The notes below the pieces were generated by a model, which worked only from the letters and a program-made list of their open reading frames with translations, did not search any database and had not been told where the DNA came from. DNA of 8,337 nucleotides from Methylococcaceae bacterium (GTDB lineage Bacteria > Pseudomonadota > Gammaproteobacteria > Methylococcales > Methylococcaceae). The translations under genes were made by a program, and so were the position numbers. This document shows, piece by piece, positions 1 through 5,567 of the stretch. Each line of letters begins with the position of its first letter. The first letter of the stretch is position 1. The stretch is from the NCBI GenBank assembly GCA_012026715.1, contig VEPB01000213.1, positions 1 to 8,337 on the forward strand. The letters run 5' to 3'.

Positions 1-1397
1 AGCGGCATGATGCCCCGGTCGAGCAGGGCGGTGCCGGCCGCTTCACCCAGCAGCAGTTCGGCGCAGGGCTGCTGTTTGATCTCGCCGTCTTCGCGGAAGT
101 TGTGGCTGGGCAGATCGGCCAAGTCCAACTGGCCGTCCAGGTCCATGGCCCAGCCGTTCTGGCGAAAGGCCTGAGCCGCCAGCAAGACCAGCGCCAGCGC
201 CGGGTTGCCCCAGAGGTAGGCCTCGTGCTCGCGAGACGGCGGCAACTCGTCGAAAGTAAACGAGTCGATGGGATCGGTGGCGGCGCCATAGGGCAGCCGC
301 AACAGCACCCTGGGCAGAGCCAGCCCGATCCACGGTGCGATCTCGCTTTGCCGCAAGGCGGTCCACGCGGATGGTTCGGCAGACCAGCGCTTGGCATCCG
401 CGAGCGCTTGGCACTCGTCACAGCCCAGCAGGGACGGCCGGGCGGGCGCCAGCAGCGGCACGCCGGCGCGGGCCGCGCCGTAGCCGAGTATGGTCAGCTG
501 CCGCAAATCCTCATCGCTGCCGGAGACTGCAAAATCGCTCACCGCCAGTGACCAACCCATGGCATCGGGCGCCTCCGCGCCGGATACCCCGAGCCGATGG
601 AAGAGTACCGAACGGAGAGGATCGGCGGCGGCGGCATCGAGATCCGCCGCGAGTTCTGCCGGAGATAGATCCAGCATCCAGAGCTGCAGGTTTTCGTCCA
701 ACTCCGCCTCCTGCACCAGCCAGGCAATGCCACGCCAAACCGCTTCCAGTGCCTGAAATCGGGGATGATGCAGCAAGCCTCTCATTTGCTCGGCGATGGC
801 ACCGTCCACCGCATCCAGGTACTGGCGCTGCTCCTGCTGAGTGTCGGGCACCAGATGCGGACTCACGATTCCGCGCAGCCAAGCCTGGATATCGAAGCCG
901 GCGGAACCGGGTGCCGGCCGCCCGGCCGGCTTGCGGCCCAGCAGGCGTTCGAGGTCGTCGGAAACCTCCTCGCCTGGGGCGGCGGGAGTGACAACATTCT
1001 GCGGTTGGTACCCCAAGGCTGAAGCGGCACGCTGAAAACTGCGGTGATCGGCCAACTCCTCGCGCAGGCGGCGCAGGGCCGCAATGGGTGGTAAGCGGTG
1101 GAACAGCCGATCGGGATGGAAATCGTCGAGTTCGGAAAAGCCGATTTCGACCGGCGCCCCATTCAGTTCGAAGGAAAGACTGGGGGAGATTTTGGCGAAT
1201 ACCTGGCTGCAGGTATCCAGGTCGATCTGAAGCGGCCTTCGCTGGTCGAGAGGAACCCGCCGGCTGCCGCCGAAATCGGCGAAAACCAGAATCCGAAACG
1301 GCGGATCCCAATCGGCCCGCGCCGGAGTGTTGGAGCGCGCGAATCTGAAGTCGAAGTCGATAGTTCCACGGCTCATGCTCATCCCCATGCTGTGCAT
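1..1397 (-). CDS. Type VI secretion sheath protein, TssB-TssC fusion (3' end beyond window)
   Basis: The frame is open from ATG 1397 to the window edge (about 465 codons). Numbered from ATG 1376, residues ~26-110 resemble the sheath small subunit TssB/VipA (PFRILVFADFGG, then RRPLQIDLDTCSQVF). A linker at ~125-160 follows. Residues ~165-459 resemble the large subunit TssC/VipB: LLHHPRFQALEAVWRG at 201-216, then APWIGLALPRVLLRLPYG and EAYLWGNPALAL. TssB and TssC normally are separate proteins that interlock to form the contractile sheath around the Hcp tube in the cytoplasm; here one polypeptide carries both. The TssC part stops near the motif before its last ~100 residues, so the true C-terminus lies outside. 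Four in-frame ATGs (1397, 1388, 1382, 1376) compete: 1376 has GGGG six bases upstream, 1397 only a weak AGGT. Family assignment is confident; the exact start is not. Confidence 0.87.
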   Translation of the reverse strand, partial: MHSMGMSMSRGTIDFDFRFARSNTPARADWDPPFRILVFADFGGSRRVPLDQRRPLQIDLDTCSQVFAKISPSLSFELNGAPVEIGFSELDDFHPDRLFHRLPPIAALRRLREELADHRSFQRAASALGYQPQNVVTPAAPGEEVSDDLERLLGRKPAGRPAPGSAGFDIQAWLRGIVSPHLVPDTQQEQRQYLDAVDGAIAEQMRGLLHHPRFQALEAVWRGIAWLVQEAELDENLQLWMLDLSPAELAADLDAAAADPLRSVLFHRLGVSGAEAPDAMGWSLAVSDFAVSGSDEDLRQLTILGYGAARAGVPLLAPARPSLLGCDECQALADAKRWSAEPSAWTALRQSEIAPWIGLALPRVLLRLPYGAATDPIDSFTFDELPPSREHEAYLWGNPALALVLLAAQAFRQNGWAMDLDGQLDLADLPSHNFREDGEIKQQPCAELLLGEAAGTALLDRGIMP

Positions 1398-1495
1398 TGA
1401 TCGATGACCTAGTGTCACGGCTGCTTCCGGTAGCGGTCAAGGCGCTGCGGGGTAGATCATGCCTGACGCCAGCGGAGCCGGATCCGCCAACACAC

Positions 1496-1524
1496 TTGCC
1501 TCGGGACGCGTGAATGCTTAGAGT
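1496..1524 (+). promoter_or_regulatory. Candidate sigma-70 promoter for the His-rich peptide-rlpA unit
   Basis: TTGCCT (1496-1501) and TAGAGT (1519-1524) are 17 bases apart, each matching four of six consensus positions. The predicted start near 1531 gives a leader of about 80 bases before ATG 1610. The match is modest and unsupported by anything but position. Confidence 0.3.
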
Positions 1525-1526
1525 GG

Positions 1527-1544
1527 CGCCCGGAAGTCCGGGCG
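1527..1544 (+). promoter_or_regulatory. Strong GC hairpin in the leader of the 1610 gene
   Basis: CGCCCGGA (1527-1534) and TCCGGGCG (1537-1544) are a perfect 8-base inverted repeat separated by AG, which would fold as a 7-bp stem with a 4-base loop. No T-run follows, so it is unlikely to be an intrinsic terminator. It sits just downstream of the candidate -10 box, where it could be an operator dyad or a stabilising 5' hairpin of the transcript. Confidence 0.45.
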
Positions 1545-1609
1545 AAGTGCAGGCGATGTTGCAGCAGCACTCACAACCCGCCGCTTCCGCTGTCTTGGAG
1601 CGATCAACA

Positions 1610-1885
1610 ATGAAACATTTCGGTATTTTGAGCGCGGCGGCGCTCTGCGCCGGGCTTTTTTTCACGGCCCCGGCGAGCGCTTCCCATGGCCATCGCCATG
1701 AAGGCCATCACTACGGCCACCGCCATTTCCGGCCGGCATTCGACGCGCCGCGACATCGACCGCGAGCGCACCGGGTGGAACCCGGCGGTTTGCTGCTACC
1801 CGGACTCCCGTCACCGCCGTCCTTGTCGCTGCCTAAACCGGGGCTTCCACCCCTGCCCCGCCTACCCGGACTACCACACCCATGA
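1610..1885 (+). CDS. Small secreted His-rich/Pro-rich protein, unknown function
   Basis: This 91-residue protein starts at ATG 1610, with TTGGAG nine bases upstream. Residues 1-25 form a signal peptide: MKHF, a hydrophobic stretch to about residue 20, then an AxA-type cleavage site at PASA-S. The mature protein opens with a His-rich segment (HGHRHEGHHYGHRH, 26-39), which suggests metal binding. An Arg/His-rich middle (41-56) follows, then a Pro/Leu tail (61-91) with PGLP three times. I recognise no named domain. The stop codon overlaps the next start as ATGA at 1882, which supports this frame being real and couples its translation to the RlpA-like lipoprotein. It is probably periplasmic; a role in envelope or metal handling is only inferred from composition. 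Confidence 0.7.
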   Translation: MKHFGILSAAALCAGLFFTAPASASHGHRHEGHHYGHRHFRPAFDAPRHRPRAHRVEPGGLLLPGLPSPPSLSLPKPGLPPLPRLPGLPHP

Positions 1886-2358
1886 GCCGGCCATTCTGGC
1901 CAGCTGCGCTGGCGCTGAGCCTGACCGCGGCCCTGACTGGCTGCGCATCGTTGGAGACCGCCGATCTTTCGCCGGAACCGCGCGAATACCTCGGCAAGCA
2001 CCATTTTGGGAGCGGAAAGCCCTATCGGGTTCGCGGCCGTACCTATTACCCCATGACGAGCAGCCGAGGCTACCGGGAAATTGGCGTCGCATCCTGGTAT
2101 GGTTCTGAATCTGGGAACCGCACCGCTTCCGGCCAGCGTTTCAACCCGAATGGGCTGAGCGCCGCCCACAAGACCTTGCCGTTATTCACGTCGGTGCGGG
2201 TGACCAACCTGGAAAACGGCAAGTCCGCCGTAGTAACGGTGAACGACCGGGGTCCTTTCGTACCCGGCCGCTTGATCGACGTGTCCCAAGCGGCGGCTCA
2301 GCGGCTCAACATGCAGCGGCGCGGTTCTTCCAAGGTCCTTGTGGAAGCGCTGAACTAG
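1882..2358 (+). CDS. rlpA: RlpA-family septal ring lipoprotein (DPBB domain)
   Basis: This is a 158-residue lipoprotein. Its signal peptide ends in the lipobox LTGC (Cys21), so it is probably anchored to the outer membrane facing the periplasm. Residues ~66-157 form the double-psi beta-barrel of RlpA, with GVASWYG, TASG, AAHKTLP, VRVTNLENG and VNDRGPFVPGRLID in canonical order. Well-studied RlpA proteins such as that of Pseudomonas aeruginosa are lytic transglycosylases acting on peptide-free glycan at the septum. Here the two acidic residues usually found in the ASGExFD stretch are Gln85 and Asn88, while His96 and Asp122 are kept, so activity may be altered. There is no C-terminal SPOR domain; this is the short form. 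The start overlaps the upstream stop (ATGA) and has no good ribosome site of its own, implying translational coupling. Confidence 0.9.
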   Translation: MSRPFWPAALALSLTAALTGCASLETADLSPEPREYLGKHHFGSGKPYRVRGRTYYPMTSSRGYREIGVASWYGSESGNRTASGQRFNPNGLSAAHKTLPLFTSVRVTNLENGKSAVVTVNDRGPFVPGRLIDVSQAAAQRLNMQRRGSSKVLVEALN

Positions 2359-2389
2359 CCGTAGCGGTCAATCCGCGCACGCTAACAGG

Positions 2390-2405
2390 CCGCAACAGCA
2401 TGCGG
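2390..2405. other. Small hairpin between convergent genes
   Basis: CCGCA (2390-2394) and TGCGG (2401-2405) can pair around a 6-base loop in the 65-base gap between the convergent rlpA-like and HDOD genes. There is no T-run on either strand, so it is at best a weak terminator or RNA-end stabiliser. Confidence 0.2.
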
Positions 2406-2423
2406 TGGGGGCGAAATTCAGCG

Positions 2424-3746
2424 TCAATGAAAATTCCGGACGGTGTCCGGAAACACTCCCGGATCGGCGACTCCCAGCTGGAGCAGCATGGCCCTGGCCT
2501 TTTGCAGAACCTGCAAGGCTTGGTGCGGAGTTAAACCACCGCCCCTAAGTTTGCCCCAAGCTGGCAACGTGTCGATAGCCGGCAGTCTGATCTGGGCCGG
2601 ACTGCCGATCGCCAGCAGCAAGTTGGCGATGATCACCAGATCCACTGCGGTGAGGTCTTCACCGCCATCGAAAGACCAGTCCCGGGCCCGTTGCGGAACG
2701 GAAGCCAATTGCCCCGGGAAATTCCAGCGACTCAGCACAGACGCCCCAAGACCCGCGCGAACGTGGGGTAAAGCGTGATCAAGCTCGTCCGGATGCCAAT
2801 AACTGCGCGGGAAATCGTCGGCGAATTGCAGATACGGAAGATCGCCGATATCGGCAACCAGTCCTGCCAAGCGTGCCTCGTGAAGATTGACTTCGGTGTA
2901 GTCTGAGGCGAGAACTTGGCAAACCGCCGCGCGCAGCACACCGGCCTGCCACCAGGCCCGAACCCGATGCAACACCTCGGCACTCCGGAAATGCGAGATC
3001 TTGCGGACACAGCAGCTGATCAGCAGATTCTGCGTTGCCTTGTGGCCGATGCGCCTTACCGCATCGTGGAAATGGGCAATCGGTGCCTGGGGATAATACA
3101 AAGGGCTGTTGGCCTGGCCGATCAACTTGGCGGACAGAATCGGATCCCACGCCACAATACGGCCGAGTTCCGCGCCTCCGCCTCTACGGTCAAAAATGCC
3201 ACGGACCCGGGCCGCAACCTCGGGGATCGGGAGCATCTCCCAGGCGCCTTCGGCGTCGTTCTGGCAAAACGCCTGAAACAGGCGCGACGACCGCAGTGAC
3301 GGCGGGATGGACGGATCGTAAGGATCGATGGCAGGGAAACCGTCGTCGTTTACCGCACCGGTCTTCGCCATCACGCCCGAACAAACGCGTAACACCTGTA
3401 CGTCACTCAAGGCGACCACCGACACTGGATTTCCATCACCGCCACAGAGCGGGAAGCGGGAACGTGTGGTGCCTGATTCGACTTGGTAGCTGGATTGGGA
3501 TCCCATATCGACCAATGCCGTGCCATCAAGCAGATAGATAACGCTGTCCGATATCTCGCCGCGCCTGGCCAAGACGGTACCGGCCGAATAGCGCTCGGTG
3601 CGGCGTTCCAGGGCGAAGGATTCCAAAACTTCCTCCTGAAGATCCCGTATCGGAAACAGTTGCTTCAAGGTCGCCAAGGTGACCGGCAGGGTTGGGCCCA
3701 GAACCGGCTTCGATTCGGCGTCCCGGGAAGTTTGGATTGACATCAT
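2424..3746 (-). CDS. Cyclic-nucleotide-binding-like domain plus HDOD signalling protein
   Basis: From ATG 3746 the protein has 440 residues; GAGAGAG ends nine bases upstream, which favours this over an in-frame TTG at 3791. Residues ~30-122 look like a cNMP-binding-type beta-roll (FALERRTERYSAGTVLARRGE, then VIYLLDGTALVD and VVALSDVQVLRV). I cannot find the phosphate-binding cassette with its conserved Arg, so nucleotide binding is doubtful. After a linker, ~168-345 is an HDOD domain: LPIPEVAARV (172-181), WDPILSAKLIGQANSPLYY (200-218), AVRRIGHKATQNLLI (229-243) and a degenerate HD motif, VADIGDLP (297-304). HDOD proteins are generally non-enzymatic relatives of HD phosphohydrolases that take part in signalling, motility or biofilm control. 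It is a single gene converging on rlpA, cytoplasmic by lack of signal or membrane segments. Its specific target cannot be told. Confidence 0.85.
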   Translation of the reverse strand: MMSIQTSRDAESKPVLGPTLPVTLATLKQLFPIRDLQEEVLESFALERRTERYSAGTVLARRGEISDSVIYLLDGTALVDMGSQSSYQVESGTTRSRFPLCGGDGNPVSVVALSDVQVLRVCSGVMAKTGAVNDDGFPAIDPYDPSIPPSLRSSRLFQAFCQNDAEGAWEMLPIPEVAARVRGIFDRRGGGAELGRIVAWDPILSAKLIGQANSPLYYPQAPIAHFHDAVRRIGHKATQNLLISCCVRKISHFRSAEVLHRVRAWWQAGVLRAAVCQVLASDYTEVNLHEARLAGLVADIGDLPYLQFADDFPRSYWHPDELDHALPHVRAGLGASVLSRWNFPGQLASVPQRARDWSFDGGEDLTAVDLVIIANLLLAIGSPAQIRLPAIDTLPAWGKLRGGGLTPHQALQVLQKARAMLLQLGVADPGVFPDTVRNFH

Positions 3747-3863
3747 GGCCAGGTACTCTCTCGTTTGCTTAGCGGATCGATTGGCCACCAACCGACTTCA
3801 AAGAAACAATGGGGGGGCAGCCTTCGCTCACCACAATGCACGGAGAGTGCCATGCATATTTTT

Positions 3864-3892
3864 ACTATATTTCTTATAGCTTTATTTATAAA
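3864..3892 (-). promoter_or_regulatory. Candidate sigma-70 promoter for the HDOD gene
   Basis: Read on the minus strand, TTTATA (3892-3887) and TATAGT (3869-3864) are separated by exactly 17 bases, matching four and five of six consensus positions. It lies in a local AT-rich island (about 3855-3945) and predicts a leader of roughly 110 bases before ATG 3746. A small GCAC/GTGC hairpin (about 3839-3851) lies within that leader. Confidence 0.45.
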
Positions 3893-4192
3893 CCACCCAT
3901 TCTCTGGCGAGCGATTGTAAACATTTTCTTACACATAAAACCCGGCCAATGTAACCAATCTTGGACAACCAAGCTGCCAGACCCGCACCCATCACTAAGC
4001 ACTCGCTGAAGCTTCGGAGCAGGGCGAGGAAGGAAAGCGACGGCGCTAACCCGAAGTAGGTAGTGTCGGGATCTTTTACAAACCGTCGCCAGCCCAGCCT
4101 TGACAGACGGGCAGATGACGGCCTTTCGACGGATTGAGGCAAGCTAGCTGCGCCACGGCGGGGCGAAGCCGGGAAACTGAGCGGGTTCACTG

Positions 4193-4213
4193 TCAATTTT
4201 TCATACAAATTGA
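4193..4213. promoter_or_regulatory. Dyad, possible activator site upstream of the sigma-54-like promoter
   Basis: TCAATTT (4193-4199) and AAATTGA (4207-4213) form a perfect 7-base inverted repeat around a 7-base spacer. It is centred roughly 80 bases upstream of the -24 element at 4282, a usual distance for an enhancer-binding-protein site. The functional reading is inference. Confidence 0.3.
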
Positions 4214-4280
4214 AGGTGTCCCCACCACAGCCGATATCCAAGTTATGGAAACTCGATGTAAAAACTCTGGAACCCTCGTT

Positions 4281-4297
4281 AGGCACGACATCTGCAT
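4281..4297 (+). promoter_or_regulatory. Candidate sigma-54 (RpoN) promoter
   Basis: AGGCACGACATCTGCAT fits the -24/-12 class. GG (4282-4283) and GC (4294-4295) are separated by exactly ten bases, the GGCACG core is intact, and CTGCA stands where TTGCA is preferred. The predicted transcript start is near 4307, about 50 bases before ATG 4357. Such promoters require an activator ATPase; none is encoded in the window. Confidence 0.5.
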
Positions 4298-4356
4298 GTT
4301 TTAAAGTACACGAGGCCAGACCATTTATCTAACCGTGGCCCACAGGAGTAGGTGTC

Positions 4357-4536
4357 ATGCTCATGCAAATCTATAGTCTCATCCGGTCCTCACAGGGTTA
4401 TGTCTACGAGCGGGCAGGGACCATCAACGGTTTCTTCGATGACCCCAGCCAGGCGCGTATCTGTGCAGTTTTACTGCAGACCCAACTCAAATGCGACGTG
4501 GAAATTTGCGGTTGCGAGCTATCGGTGTCGATGTGA
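4357..4536 (+). CDS. Small hypothetical protein (59 aa)
   Basis: ATG 4357 follows AGGAG (4344-4348) at eight bases, one of the best ribosome sites in the window, and downstream of the sigma-54-like promoter. The protein begins MLMQIYSLIRSSQGYVYERAG and continues through NGFFDDPSQARICAVLLQTQ to a Cys cluster, CDVEICGCEL (46-55), that might bind metal or form a disulfide. It has no signal peptide or membrane segment, and I recognise no family. Third positions near its end are GC-rich, as in neighbouring genes, supporting real coding. It stops at TGA 4534-4536, where the coding signal passes to another frame, so it may be an intact small protein or the first part of a longer frameshifted one. 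Confidence 0.55.
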   Translation: MLMQIYSLIRSSQGYVYERAGTINGFFDDPSQARICAVLLQTQLKCDVEICGCELSVSM

Positions 4537-4706
4537 ACGCCGTACTCCCGCACCTGATCCACGACGAGACGGACGACCCCGAAATCGGCGCGGCGCCGCT
4601 CTGGGCCGAGTGGACTGCCCCGGCGAGGGCGACCGACGCCGAACCGATACCGGATTGTCCGGCAGCGAAGGCTGACGAATCCTCCCTGGAAGAGTGTTGT
4701 TTCTGA
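4533..4706 (+). CDS. Second small ORF, coupled to or frameshifted from the 59-aa gene
   Basis: From GTG 4533, which overlaps the previous stop (GTGA), the frame encodes 57 residues: an acidic, Pro/Ala-rich protein (IHDETDDPEIGAAPLWAEW) ending in EECCF. No family is recognised. By hand count about 77 percent of its third positions are G or C, with about 70 percent at first and about half at second positions, the pattern expected of real coding in this genome. The same frame stays open upstream to ATG 4491, but there the third-position bias is lost while the 59-aa frame has it. That suggests the coding frame changes at about 4520-4533. It could be a translationally coupled second gene or the displaced C-terminal half of the 59-aa protein. 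The ribosome site before GTG 4533 is weak. Confidence 0.4.
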   Translation: MNAVLPHLIHDETDDPEIGAAPLWAEWTAPARATDAEPIPDCPAAKADESSLEECCF

Positions 4707-4709
4707 TCC

Positions 4710-4760
4710 GGATGCGGGACGGATCGGCCGTCTTGCAGACGAGCGGTTTGTCCTGCATCC
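4710..4760 (+). promoter_or_regulatory. Long hairpin upstream of the mgtC-like gene
   Basis: GGATGCGGGAC (4710-4720) pairs over all 11 positions with GTCCTGCATCC (4750-4760), one pair being G-U in RNA. The 29-base loop contains a smaller stem, GTCT/AGAC (4730-4733, 4737-4740). No T-run follows, so a standard intrinsic terminator is unlikely. It begins four bases after the stop of the small ORF and ends 45 bases before the MgtC-family start. It could be a processing or attenuation structure between them, or a cis-acting leader element. Confidence 0.5.
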
Positions 4761-4805
4761 TGGATTAACCCATACTCCGGCCCATATTACCGACCGGAGA
4801 CAGTC

Positions 4806-5567
4806 ATGGGCTGGGTTTCCCTCGACACGTTGGCGGCCTATTGGTCCGCCGACGAAGTCATCACCAACATCATCGTCTTCATGAACCTGCTGGGCGCCCT
4901 GCTGCTGGGTTTCCTGGTGGGCTATGAGCGCTCCTATCACGGCCGCGCCGCAGGAATGCGCACCTACGGCTTGGTCTGCATGGCTTCATGCGCGGTGGTC
5001 GTGATCATCGGCTACCCGCATTATTGGTACGGGACTCACGCCCCGGCCCCAATCGGCGGCGCCTCCTACGCCGATCCCACCCGAGTGATCCAGGGAATCG
5101 TGACCGGAGTCGGTTTTATCGGCGCCGGCGTCATCATGAAGGAAGGACTCAACATCAGCGGCCTGACCACGGCAGCCTCGATCTGGGCGGCATCCTGCAT
5201 CGGCATCCTGGTCGGCGTGGGCTTTTACGCCGCAGCGATGCTGCTCTCGCTGTTGTCCGCTGGCTGCATGATGTGGATATCCCATCTGGAAGCCTGGTTG
5301 CCGTCCCGCCCCGCCATCTCCATCACCCTGGGTTTCCTGCCCGAACATCGACCCAACGATCGCCATCTAACCGAAGTCCTGAAAGAACGCGGCTACCAGA
5401 TCGCGCCCGGCTCGTTTGCCGTGCAATGCAGCTCAGGCCAGACGGAATGGCGCTTCGTCGCGGTCGCGCTCGGCAAGAACAAGGGCATGCCCCTGCACCA
5501 ACTGGCTCAGGAACTGGCGGAAGTACCCGGAATCGGCAGTCTGGCCGTCACCCATGCGCGCAACTGA
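4806..5567 (+). CDS. MgtC/SapB family inner-membrane protein
   Basis: The protein has 253 residues; ATG 4806 follows GGAGA (4796-4800) by five bases. The MgtC/SapB membrane domain fills residues ~18-158, with about four to five hydrophobic segments: 18-39, 52-70, 93-111 and 119-157. Family signatures are LLGFLVGYERSYHGRAAGMRTYG (34-56) and GVGFIGAGVIMKEG then GLTTAASIWAAS (101-130). Residues ~170-250 form a soluble tail like the ACT-like C-terminal domain of MgtC. Members are linked to growth in low magnesium, virulence and modulation of membrane ATPase or potential; they are not generally Mg transporters. The stop overlaps the next start by 14 bases, so it is co-translated with the ADP-ribosylglycohydrolase-like gene. 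Family is confident, physiological role is not. Confidence 0.88.
   Translation: MGWVSLDTLAAYWSADEVITNIIVFMNLLGALLLGFLVGYERSYHGRAAGMRTYGLVCMASCAVVVIIGYPHYWYGTHAPAPIGGASYADPTRVIQGIVTGVGFIGAGVIMKEGLNISGLTTAASIWAASCIGILVGVGFYAAAMLLSLLSAGCMMWISHLEAWLPSRPAISITLGFLPEHRPNDRHLTEVLKERGYQIAPGSFAVQCSSGQTEWRFVAVALGKNKGMPLHQLAQELAEVPGIGSLAVTHARN

Larger units (their letters stand above)
3747..4356. other. Long intergenic region without a convincing gene
   Basis: About 610 bases separate the divergent HDOD and 59-residue-protein genes. The left part is AT-rich and holds the HDOD promoter, plus a TGTAA/TTACA inverted repeat (3916-3920, 3929-3933). The middle (4000-4160) is GC-rich and contains a distinctive stretch, GTGTCGGGATCTTTTACA (4062-4079), whose ends form a TGT-N11-ACA dyad. 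The right part holds a 7-base dyad (4193-4213) and the sigma-54-like promoter. A minus-strand frame at 3882-4286 is open but does not look coding. I see no RNA gene or transposase remnant. Confidence 0.5.

Noticed and set aside
102..991. Plus-strand open frames opposite the sheath gene
   Set aside because: They are Arg/Pro-rich shadow translations without ribosome sites, opposite a well-supported gene.
511..1665. 384-codon open frame on the minus strand overlapping the sheath gene
   Set aside because: It is antiphase to the TssB-TssC frame, whose product has clear family motifs; its own product is Arg/Ser/Gly-rich with no recognisable fold. It is open only because of high GC.
1686..2108. Plus-strand open frame spanning the His-rich gene and rlpA
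   Set aside because: It is in a different frame from both the signal-peptide protein and the RlpA lipoprotein, has no signal peptide or domain, and crosses their ATGA junction.
3882..4286. 134-codon minus-strand open frame in the gene-free region
   Set aside because: It starts at GTG without a ribosome site, its Ser/Arg/Leu-rich product shows no domain, and its ends run through the sigma-54-like promoter and the HDOD promoter.
4404..4940. 178-codon minus-strand frame opposite the small ORFs and the mgtC start
   Set aside because: It runs antisense to the strong MgtC N-terminus and the two small ORFs; its product has no recognisable family.
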